Shown: positions 1-8,897 of the stretch, piece after piece
Layout of the letters: the number at the start of each line of letters is the position of its first letter
How positions within the stretch are numbered: the first letter of the stretch is position 1
Assembly (NCBI GenBank): GCA_008802785.1
Contig: VUYT01000005.1
Coordinates: forward strand, 620,001-684,000
Direction: 5' to 3'
Length of the DNA stretch: 64,000 nt
From: Symmetrospora coprosmae
Taxonomy: Eukaryota; Basidiomycota; Cystobasidiomycetes; Symmetrosporaceae
Notes under the pieces: generated by a model
The model's database searches: none
What the model saw: the letters and a program-made list of their open reading frames with translations, nothing else
Told to the model about the DNA's origin: nothing
Made by a program: the position numbers and the translations under genes

Positions 1-163
1 CAGCTTTCTTCTTGCGTTTGCGGCGCTTCTTCCCGGCGGGCGCGCCCCCTCCCGGCTGCCCTGCATTCGTATCGTCATCCTCGTTCTGGCTATTGCCATC
101 GTCGTCGTCGTCGTCTGCTGCAGCAGCCGCTGCTGCTGTTCTTTTTGACTGAACTCCTGCCAT
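1..163 (-). CDS. Probable methionine aminopeptidase 2, N-terminus (partial)
   Basis: Only the first 54 codons are inside the window; the gene runs off the left edge. The ATG is at 163 on the minus strand. The peptide has an alanine run, an aspartate run, a Gly/Pro-rich stretch and then a dense Lys/Arg block (GKKRRKRKKK). An acidic stretch followed by a polybasic block is the usual N-terminal tail of eukaryotic MetAP2, the cytosolic metalloprotease that removes initiator methionine and associates with ribosomes. The catalytic domain is not visible, so other nuclear or nucleolar proteins with such tails remain possible. Confidence 0.45.
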   Translation of the reverse strand, partial: MAGVQSKRTAAAAAAADDDDDDGNSQNEDDDTNAGQPGGGAPAGKKRRKRKKKA

Positions 164-346
164 AGCGCAGGTTGGTCGGTCCTCAAACACGATCGACTCG
201 GCTGGCGCTGGTTCAACATCAGACCGACACCCCCGAGACCCCAGCATACTCGAGAGCCGTATGCACGTAAGTGCATGCACGCATGCCTGCGATGTCACCG
301 CGTGTCACTGATCCTGTTCGCCGCTGTCCTTCCTCGATGTCCATAC

Positions 347-393
347 TGTCTTTGGCTGAAGCCTTGAGCCGAGCTAGTCTCGCGCTCGGTGGA
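347..393 (+). repeat. Hairpin repeat, copy 1
   Basis: The core at 362-393 contains CCGAGC and, after a short loop, its reverse complement GCTCGG, so it can fold into a stem-loop. It is nearly identical to the copy at 1176-1221 (about 28 of 30 core positions). A shorter relative lies at 4495-4522. Confidence 0.7.
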
Positions 394-1175
394 CGCAAAC
401 GACATCAACCAAAGCCAGGTACATGCAGCCACCGACAACTGGACGCTGCTGGGACGTGGCTGACGTATGACGTAAACCATCTGTGGCACCCGTCTCGCTC
501 GCTACCCGCCGCACGCCGTGCGCTGGCTGTGCGCCCACGGCTCGCCACCCCCTGTCCCGTCATGCGAGCGAAGACTCGGCAGCGTTCGCAACGCCCTGCA
601 CTGCAAGGCATCAGCAGCAGCATCCCAGAAAGTAGCAGGTGCATGCGATTGTTTCGCACTTTATCTGGCCGTCTTTACTGTGCCAAGCCAACGCACTTTG
701 TGCTCTCGCTGATCCATCCATGGCCTCGGCCCGTTCGCAGCGTTGTCCGAGCGTACCACGCACAGCTGTAGCAGCAGCAACGACGGCACCGGCTGCACAC
801 CCCGTGCGCCGCCCAACTTTCCATACTCTGCTTTGCTGCCTCTGCTAACGTCTTCCGCTCTTTGTCGACAGCCTCGTCCCGTTCTCCTCCCTCGAGAGCC
901 GTAGCGACCTCCCCGTCAAGCACGCTCGAACAGCAGCATCAGCCGTAGCTAGAGCCTCTCCCGTACGTCACGAGCTTGCGCTCTATCAGTCTGTCTCGTC
1001 CATACTGACTCTGTCTTGCGCACAGCTGACAGTCTCGCCCTGCCACCCCGCGAGCCGCTCCAACCTTCCCCTCGAGCACGCTTGAACAGCAGCATCAGTC
1101 CCGTCAGTACAGTCCACAACGCCGCACCATCAACGACTCCAAACTGATTGTCCCACCCGCCATCCATCTATCGTC

Positions 1176-1221
1176 ATTCTTTGCCTGATCCTTGAGCCGA
1201 GCTAGTCTCGTGCTCGGTGAA
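1176..1221 (+). repeat. Hairpin repeat, copy 2, just before the helicase ATG
   Basis: This second copy has the same CCGAGC/GCTCGG stem as 347-393. It ends about 20 nt before the ATG at 1240, so it lies in the 5' leader or core promoter of the helicase gene. A function in transcription, translation or as a mobile-element remnant cannot be decided from the sequence. Confidence 0.7.
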
Positions 1222-1239
1222 AGCTAGCGTGAGGATATC

Positions 1240-4161
1240 ATGGGGGACCACATGCAGCAGTTGAGCCTGTGGCAATCGCAGGGCACCCTCCTCGATGGCG
1301 GCAAGCTCGCTGCACTCGGCAGTTCTGTCACCGCCGCTCTCTGGCAGCTGCGCAAGCCCTGTAAAGCTCTCCGTGAGCTGCTCCTACGTGCGCCCCTCGA
1401 CGAGCTGCTCGACACGCGAGACCGCCATACGCGAGTGCCCTACCCACTCAACCCGCCGCCCACAACCTACACCAGCTACCTACACCTCGACTACCGCCTT
1501 CGAGCCAACTTCATCAACGAGAACACGGCGAATCTCGATGCCGAGTGTAGCGCGGCTCTGCTATGGTTTCAGAAGCATCTTCAGCATGGAAACGCAGCTA
1601 CCGGGATGTACGGCGACCACAGCATTGCACCAGTGAAGCGCGTCACCGGCTCAGCCACGACGGAGTCTGAGACTATGCCGCCCGATCTAGACATTGCCAT
1701 GCTAGAGGAAGAAGACGTCGGCGTCCCTTGGCTTCGCGTGCGAGTCGAATTCAAGAGCATGGTCACGCAGAACATGTGGTGTGACAGTATGACACCTCAT
1801 ACTGGCGTCATGCTCTTCCTCGTCCTCGGCACCGAGACCTGGGTGTTGACAGGGTACACGCTGTTGGGCAAGAAGAAGGAGAAGGATGTGGAGAAGGGCG
1901 AGACGGAACTGCTGGACGACGAGCAGGAACGACAAGAGCAGCAAAAGAAGGACAACATGTACGCTCATGACCTGTACGTTCGGCTGTCGACAGTCGCATT
2001 CGTCGGCGACCGCTACCTCGAGAAGCTGGTGCGCAACGACCTACCAGAGCACTCGGTCGAAGGGCTCTACACCGCCAAAGGGGTCCGCATGTTCATGGCC
2101 AGACTCGATACCATGTTCTTCGACGAGTACGACCTCACCCTCCTCCCGCAAATGAACAAGTGGCCATCCGGAGCTCTCACCGATCCCCTCGGGCATGCCT
2201 TCAGTCTGGACGACGAGATCTTCGATCCTCCTTTCGCGCTCAGTAACGATGAGATGCGGGCACTGGCAGAACGTGCTCGCACATACATTGCCTTTCCAAT
2301 GGCACCGCAGCAGCTCCGCTATGCATTCACATTCGTTGCCTTTCTTCTGCTACTTGGGCGACCGGGCAGCCAATTCAGCCTCCTCCCTCTGGGCGGCCCA
2401 CCCGGCACTGGCAAGACTCAGACTCTCTGCTGTGCCATCATCCTATCCAGACAGTGGCACGTTGTGGACTGGGTCTTCGAAACGTTGAACACGCACAGGG
2501 AAATCACGCTGGACGCAGAAGTCGTCGACAACGCTATGTCCCAGCGTCTCATCTATATGGCGCCCACGAACGAAGCAGTCGATGCGGCCATGACGACGCT
2601 GATAGAGTGTCGCGCGTACCTGGCGGAGGAGGATCGAGGAGATGACAATCCGGTCCGCGTCATGCGCTTTCTCAAGGCGCAGCGCAAGCCTCACCTCTTA
2701 CAGTGGCACGTCATGTACAAGGCTGCCAAAATCGTCCGCCAAGCGTGCCTCGCCGAGGCGAAAGCCATACAGGACACGGTCGGCGTGCGGGCAGGTCTCG
2801 TCAAGGGGACAAAGAAAGACCTTCACAACAAGGTCATCAGCGAGGAGGAGTGCGAAGCGCTTCTTCAGGAAATCGACCGTGCTCATCCTATCAACCACGC
2901 AGCAGCCAATGCAGCCAACAAGAAGAAGCAGAATCTAGAGAAGCAGGCCGACGAGATTCAGTCATTCATCAACAACCCCGCCGAATACGGCAGCGAGTAC
3001 ATCACCGGCAAGAAAAGGCCCTTGCGCCAGGTCGTGGCCAAGAAGCTGCGGGAGACCGCCGCAGAACATGTCATACTTGATCACGCCAACATCTGCTTCA
3101 TGACAACCGGGTTCGCCTCGCCGTACAACCCCGAGGCTATGGAGGCACGCAAGGGAGCTGTCGGCATCATCGACGAGGGCACGCAAGCCCCTCCCAGCGA
3201 TCTCATTCGCTCAATGATGGACACCATCGGCCTTGTTGTGTGCGGAGACGTCAATCAGCTGGGAGCCACCGTTAAGGGGCCCAAGGAGGGAACGTGCGAT
3301 ATGCGCATCAGCATGATGGAGAAGCTGCGGAGCAAAACGCTCTGGCTCACGCTCTGCTTCCGGCTGCCCACACCGGTGACGTCCTTCCTCGGCCAGCATC
3401 GGTACGGCAATGGACTGCACTCGCCGACGGGCCAGAACATCATCCGCTGGTCGCCGCTTCACCTCCTCGACCTCTTCGGCCCAGTGCTCGTCATTGACGT
3501 GCGCGGGATTGCCACGCAGGAAGGCAAGTCCAAGTCGAACGAGTCCGAGTGCGAGGCCATTCTGGAGTACCTTATGGAGCACTACCTCGCGTCGACTGCC
3601 GTGAGTGGCCCACCCTGCAAAGTGCGCGTCATCACGCCCTACACAGCGCAGTCGCAGAGGCTCGCAGAAGCGTGTAAGCCGTTCCACGGCTGCGCAGCCT
3701 TTTCGTCGCTCGACGTCGGCACTATCCAGACCGCCCAGGGCGCGACCACGGATCTCTGCGTCGTCTCGCTCACAGCAGCGCGAACCGCGACGGGGAAGCT
3801 TCCCGACATTTCGTTCATCGATGAAGCGAGGTTGACAGTCGCCCTCTCTCGGGCGCGCCATCACCTCGTCGTCGTGTGCGACTTTGACGCCCTTGAGCAG
3901 GCAACGCTCGCCACGCCCAACGCCAATCCACTCCTCGAAGCCTTTCTCGCCCATCCATTTCCCCGACACACGTACAGCAAGGGCTCGCTCCGTCAGGCAT
4001 CAGCAGCCCCGTCCGCCTCCATCCCTAGCACCTTGAGCGTCTGCGGAGCGCCCGCTTCGGAGCAGGAGTGGCTGGCACAGGGAGAGTCCCGGGACACAGA
4101 ACAGGTAGAGAGGCGCGTATATCACCGGTGCAATGATCTGACCAACGCTTTGTCCCTCTAG
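1240..4161 (+). CDS. UPF1-like superfamily 1 helicase
   Basis: An intronless gene of 973 codons. The C-terminal half has the SF1 motifs in order: Walker A GGPPGTGKT (residues 385-393), motif Ia APTNEAVDAA, motif II IIDEGTQAP (around 645), motif III CGDVNQLGAT, motif IV LCFRLP, motif V VGTIQTAQGA and motif VI LTVALSRARHH (around 870). This order and the closely coupled III-IV region are typical of the UPF1/SETX/IGHMBP2 (DNA2-NAM7) group, ATP-driven 5'-3' helicases on RNA or DNA. Motif II is usually DEAxQ; here it is DEGTQ. The UPF1 cysteine/histidine domain is absent and the N-terminal 380 residues are unrecognised, so this is not the NMD factor itself. It is unusual in lacking introns and stands next to a BRCT/zinc protein and an XPG-Fanzor gene. 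Confidence 0.85.
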   Translation: MGDHMQQLSLWQSQGTLLDGGKLAALGSSVTAALWQLRKPCKALRELLLRAPLDELLDTRDRHTRVPYPLNPPPTTYTSYLHLDYRLRANFINENTANLDAECSAALLWFQKHLQHGNAATGMYGDHSIAPVKRVTGSATTESETMPPDLDIAMLEEEDVGVPWLRVRVEFKSMVTQNMWCDSMTPHTGVMLFLVLGTETWVLTGYTLLGKKKEKDVEKGETELLDDEQERQEQQKKDNMYAHDLYVRLSTVAFVGDRYLEKLVRNDLPEHSVEGLYTAKGVRMFMARLDTMFFDEYDLTLLPQMNKWPSGALTDPLGHAFSLDDEIFDPPFALSNDEMRALAERARTYIAFPMAPQQLRYAFTFVAFLLLLGRPGSQFSLLPLGGPPGTGKTQTLCCAIILSRQWHVVDWVFETLNTHREITLDAEVVDNAMSQRLIYMAPTNEAVDAAMTTLIECRAYLAEEDRGDDNPVRVMRFLKAQRKPHLLQWHVMYKAAKIVRQACLAEAKAIQDTVGVRAGLVKGTKKDLHNKVISEEECEALLQEIDRAHPINHAAANAANKKKQNLEKQADEIQSFINNPAEYGSEYITGKKRPLRQVVAKKLRETAAEHVILDHANICFMTTGFASPYNPEAMEARKGAVGIIDEGTQAPPSDLIRSMMDTIGLVVCGDVNQLGATVKGPKEGTCDMRISMMEKLRSKTLWLTLCFRLPTPVTSFLGQHRYGNGLHSPTGQNIIRWSPLHLLDLFGPVLVIDVRGIATQEGKSKSNESECEAILEYLMEHYLASTAVSGPPCKVRVITPYTAQSQRLAEACKPFHGCAAFSSLDVGTIQTAQGATTDLCVVSLTAARTATGKLPDISFIDEARLTVALSRARHHLVVVCDFDALEQATLATPNANPLLEAFLAHPFPRHTYSKGSLRQASAAPSASIPSTLSVCGAPASEQEWLAQGESRDTEQVERRVYHRCNDLTNALSL

Positions 4162-4800
4162 CTGCTGTCGCTGCTTATGCAATGTAGTGCCGTGTCACTG
4201 TCGCATCCTGACGCTGTTCCCTGCTAAACACGTGACGGACACCGAGCGACGAGCTGCTGCTCGCGCGTCCATGTCGCACTGACAACAGCACTGAATACGA
4301 GTTGGTCAGGGACAGCAACAGACAGCAGCATCGTGCTCGCAGTGGCCCGTGAGTGCCTCTCCTGCTTTAGCAGGCCAAAAGAGCGTGTCGTGCACCTGCA
4401 GCTCACCTCGACCCTTTTCCGGTCCCCACCCATCCGCGCTCAATGACGACCGCGCCCCACCAAACCCCGACACCCAATCATCATCACAGTGAAACCTTGA
4501 GCTCTGACCTGGGCTCGGTGGATCTATTGGTGATACTCCGGGAGTCGGTGCTGTCGCCGTTGCTGCGAACAGCGACTCGTACCTAGGAGCCGCCTACCCT
4601 GGTCTGGTCGCCCACTTTGACGCGCGCTCCCACCAGCGCCCGAGCTCCAGTCAGAAAAGTAGCCTACCTCGTCGCATCGTACGCCTCCCCTACATAGCTT
4701 ACTGCTGTCCTCCTCATCGAAAAGCCCCATCTCACTTTCGCCTCCCCGCCTTTTTTTCTGCTGCCTTTCCGCTTCGGTGGCAAAGGGGCGACAGCTCAGC
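4162..4800 (+). promoter_or_regulatory. Upstream region of the zinc/BRCT gene, with hairpin-repeat relative
   Basis: There is no gene here. The region contains a copy (4192-4220) of a GTGTCACTG...ATCCTG...CTGTTCC string also seen at 302-330, and at 4495-4522 a shortened relative of the hairpin repeat (CCTTGAGC ... GGCTCGGTGGA). The same two elements in the same order in front of two different genes suggest a shared promoter module. Confidence 0.4.
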
Positions 4801-7800
4801 ATGTCTTCCAGCATGGATGTAGATTCCCCGGGCACGCCATTCCTTCCCTCCACGTCGCTTCACCCACATCCGTCTGTCAACGCCACGAGCGCCGCCCCTG
4901 CAAGCTTGGACAAGACGTGCGACGCCTGCCTGTCGTCCAGCAGCCATTGCTGCCCGGCCAAAGCTGAAGGGAAGCCTTGCAGCCGCTGCTCCGCGAAGGC
5001 ACTGGATTGCAAGTACACTCCTGGTTTTTCTGTCGGGCCTGATCCAGCCCTTCCTCCACTCGAGATCGCGCGGGAGTATGAGGAGCACAGAGGCAGGAAA
5101 GGCGAGACGTGCAAGAGATGCCAGCTCGGTATCGAGAAGAAGGCCCTCGTCCGCGAAGGAATGCACGGTGAGGAGTGACTCGTACTACACGGCAGCGGAA
5201 TGAGGGACAAGGAGCACTGACGTGCGTCTGTCTCAGCCGTGTGCTACCAGGGTTTCCGGATTGTACGACCGGACGAGAAGGATCTTACGTTCTGTGCGGT
5301 GCACATCCCCGACAATCCTGCAGCAATCGGAGCATTCATCAAGGCCCTCGGCAACCGGATTTGGGAAGAGAAGGGCTATGCCCCCCCAGCATCGACCGAG
5401 TCGGACCGGGGCTTCTGCCTGCCCAGTCCGCTACCAGCCCCTCAATTCAAGTTTGGCGACGCTCGCATCGTCGAAAACAGTGCCTTCTTCCACGCACTGT
5501 TTGGGACGGTCGAGCTGTGGAAAGCGTTCGGAGGTGACCTGCGAGGCGACGTCGACCTACAGCGCAGGCTCGTCCGCAAGCTGCTAGAAGAGATTTGCCA
5601 CGTCTTTGCAGACGTCGTCCACCTCAGCGACCTGGAGGTGTACTCCATCTCGGCCTACCTCGTCGGCGTCCTGCGCTGGCTGGCAGGCCAGACGACTTCG
5701 ATCTGCAAAGAGCACCGAGGTGAAGCTCTCCTCGTGGCTCTGGAGGCATTCTGGAAGCAGGAAACCATTCGCAAGGTCATGCTGGACATGTGCCAACAGA
5801 GCAAGAGATACATCGAGGACTGCGACCTTGCGATGTGGTCCGCCAAGCCGACAGCGATGAAGTCTATTCGCCTAGCGGACTTCATGAAGCTCGTCCACGA
5901 GATTGAGGAGCTGCTCGGTGCGAGCTCTGCCAACCCAGAGAGCACTGCCGTTCTTAGCGGGCTCATGCTCAGCGCTATGTCGCGAAACTCCGCGTACTGG
6001 GAGAGGCCACCCGCGGTAGCAAAGCCAAAGATTGTTGGGATAAAACGCCAAACCCGGGCGCCAGCACAGACCACCGAGCAGGAAGGAGAAGATGGCGCAG
6101 CCCTCGCGGAGCCAGATGCTGTGACCTCCAAGAAGGGCAAGAAGACCAAGAAGATCGCTGTCGCACCACCCGCGCCAGCCTTCTATCATCCTTACGTGGC
6201 GTCTGCAGTTGCGGAAGGACCTGCTACCGCCGCTGCTTCGACAGTGTCGGCGTCCGCAGCAGCACCCGCATCTGCATCTGCATCCGCATCCGCATCAACA
6301 TCTGCACCTGCACCTGCACCTGCACCTGCATCTGCACCTGCACCTGCACCTGCATCAGTATCAGTATCAGTATCAGCTTCAACTTCAGCATCAGTTCCGG
6401 CATCCGCAACAGCAACAGCATCAGTGTCGTCAGCAGCACTCATAGCACTATCACCAGCATCCGCTCGAGGACCGTCTTCACCTTCAACATTAGCGGGGCC
6501 AGCATCTGCGGCTCAGAGTGCCGTGCAGACGCGCCCGCAGTACGGGCGACGCATCAAGAGGCGATACGACGAGGAGAATCATGGGGACGCACAGCACCTG
6601 CCATCCACATCGCTGCTACCGCCCCAGCTACAGGTCGAGGGCAGTCAGGCTTCGCCCGCTGCAACATCTGCCATCGGGGCCAAACCCGTTGCCAACAATC
6701 GGAATGCTGCCTGGGCACATGCAGCTGCGGCACCATCGACAGACATGGCGGAATCTACTGCTACGCCGCCCGCAGAAAGTAGCAGCAGTCGCGTGACTGT
6801 AGATGCCGCTACCGGCAGAGGGGGATTCGCGCTCATGGGGTCCAGCACTGACGAGCGCGGTCCCGCTGGGGAGCATGCCATGAGTAATGCGAGATCCGCA
6901 AGTGCATCTTCACGCGTATGTTCGCGCGATCCAAGAGCGGGCAGATCTGTACTGCGCGCTGACAGACGTTGCATGCATCATACAGCTCTGCTCTGTAGCG
7001 CCCGCCTCACCCTCGTCCGGCATCCACGAGACAGCCATTGCGCCCGCCTCAATCCACGCACGCGCGCCTCCCAGCGATACGACGTCAGAACTACGACCTC
7101 GATGCTCGACCCCCCCTCCATGCCCTTCTACCGCTCGTCTATTCTCACCCTTGAGACCAGACACTTTGACGCTCGGCGCTGCCTTGCACGCGCCGTCACC
7201 TCGTCAGGCACCTGCGTCTCCCGCGGCCGTCTCCTCCGTCAAAGCCCACGACAGCAGGCACGCCGCCAGCAGCCGAAACGCGGACAGCGCGCCCGGGTCT
7301 GCAGACGACAGTGGCTGCTTCCTGCCCGTGTCCACCGATGTGATGACTGAAGATGCCGGGACCAAGAAGCGAAAGGCGAATGGTCCGCCGGAAGCAAGTA
7401 TCGCCGGGAGAGCTGCCAATGCCAAGCGCGTGAGTGTCTCGAGTATCGGCGGACGCGACAGCCGACTGACTGGCCTTGTTATCCGTCACTCTGCTGTCTG
7501 CCGCAGACCAAAGAAGTAGCTTCAGCATCGTCTACACCGGCCAGATCGTCATCCTCCAGCTCGAATGCCAAGGCACATCCTGCTTTCGCTTCACCGCCCG
7601 TATGCGCGCCGCCGATGCCCGCAATCAAGAATTCCCGGCCGACTCAAAGCCAGATGCCCAAATCACGAGTGCCGCGTCCCGCCGGAGGAGACCTGCCAGA
7701 AGGCGTCACTCTCTCTGCACCTACACGACCGTGCGCATCGTTGGCCAGCTCGGAGTCAGCGAGCGAGGCAGAGCATATGTCTATCAGCAAGGTGAGCAGG

Positions 7801-8502
7801 GGAGGCACGTTCGCACGATCAAGCGGAACACTGAGTCTCACACGCGTCACAGGTGTATGTACGCTCAGCGGCCGATGAACTGCAGGCAAGAATCGACGAA
7901 TGTCGGAACCTCATACGGGTGGACGATGTGCACGACGCCGATGCGTACATTCTGGATACAGAGCCTGAGGTGCACCACAACATCATCTATGCCATTCAAA
8001 AAGGCATTCCTATCATCAACCAGAGCCGTGCGGCCATCTGGATCGAAGAGGACAAGGCAACACTGCAATCGGAGGAGGCATTCGAGGACGACGCTTTCGT
8101 CAACTTCGTCGGCTGCCCGCTGGCAGAAGCCGTCGAGCGAAAGTCTTTAGCGCCAGCCTTTCTGCAGGGCCTTGCCTTTCACTGCATGCCCGAAGTCATT
8201 GGGGGCAAGCGTCTGCCTGCCATGGCGCGAACCCGCCTGGTCCGTGATGTCAAAGGCTACATCGAAGCGGCCGGCGGACAGTTCCTCGATAGCTTGAAAA
8301 ACTTCAAGAACGTAAGACCGCACCACTTGCCATTTGCAGCTCCACGTATATGCTGATGCTGTCGTGCTGCCAGCCATCAACCGTGTACCGGGTATACAGA
8401 GACAAATCGACCGAGCCCGAATCCGGCAGAAGAATTGAAAAGACGGCGCTCATGAACATGCTGTTCAGGCAGGAGCGCAACGACAGCGCGCTTGTACAGT
8501 AG
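4801..8502 (+). CDS. Zn2Cys6-like N-terminus with C-terminal tandem BRCT-like domains
   Basis: Six exons read in frame: 4801-5167, 5237-6915, 6986-7429, 7507-7791, 7853-8311 and 8374-8502 (1,120 aa). An in-frame ATG at 4777 is an alternative start. Residues 40-70 fit the fungal zinc-cluster spacing exactly (C-x2-C-x6-C-x9-C-x2-C-x6-C), followed by a second set of cysteines (CKRC near 104, then two more by about 145). A helical middle and a long Ala/Ser/Pro low-complexity stretch (DNA 6220-6480) follow. The last 195 residues look like two BRCT modules: the first ends in AIQKGIPIINQSRAAIWIEE, the second has AFLQGLAF and a GGQFL turn. Zn2Cys6 domains usually bind promoters, and BRCT pairs bind phosphopeptides at DNA damage sites; the combination is unusual. 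The BRCT call is by eye. Confidence 0.6.
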
Positions 8503-8897
8503 CTATCTCTCTTTCTTTTCTTCCTTCTTTCTGACTCGTGCAGCGGGCGCACGTTCCCGCCACCAAGTCTGTTTGGTCGCGCCTCCTGTTTGACGGAACT
8601 CCGTCTATGCCTTGCAATTTTTCGCCTCTTCGCAGGTTGGCTCTGAACCACAACATCTGAATTGACTCGCACCTCCCTCAAATTTGACCGTACATGAACA
8701 CTGCGGCATAGGACGTCGAGATCAAGGTACGTCAGCCCTGCTTCCTCCCCTGCTCCGGCGGCGTGCAGGGGTTGGTCCCTTGTCAACCGGGCGCCATGCT
8801 CACACAATGTCCGCTTGCTCGTCACCCTCCCACATACACACCCAATTCAAACAGGAGGGCTGAGCTCCCCTAGCGGGATGCTCGCTTGACTGGAATC
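8503..8897 (+). promoter_or_regulatory. Upstream region of the XPG-Fanzor gene
   Basis: No coding sequence is evident. A possible 5'-UTR intron runs from GTACGT near 8727 to an AG near 8853. The stretch 8860-8890 weakly resembles the hairpin repeat (TGAGC, CTAG, TGCTCG and TGA in the same order) and ends just before the ATG at 8898. That resemblance is suggestive only. Confidence 0.3.

Larger units (their letters stand above)
164..1239. promoter_or_regulatory. Repeat-bearing upstream region of the helicase gene
   Basis: No convincing gene is visible in these 1.08 kb. The stretch holds several short degenerate direct repeats: a roughly 45-nt unit at 347-393 and again at 1176-1221, a roughly 29-nt unit at about 917-945 and 1074-1104, and CTCGAGAGCCGTA near 250 and 890. 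It separates the minus-strand gene at the left edge from the plus-strand helicase and must contain both promoters. The repeats suggest local duplication within a promoter. Confidence 0.5.

Noticed and set aside
3211-3969. A 252-codon open frame on the minus strand inside the helicase gene
   Set aside because: It lies opposite conserved helicase motifs, shows no domain, and long antisense frames are expected in GC-rich coding DNA.
6192-6445. Open frames in all three plus-strand frames and on the minus strand over the Ala/Ser/Pro stretch
   Set aside because: Short-period repeats keep several frames open; only the frame continuous with the zinc-cluster exons is supported.
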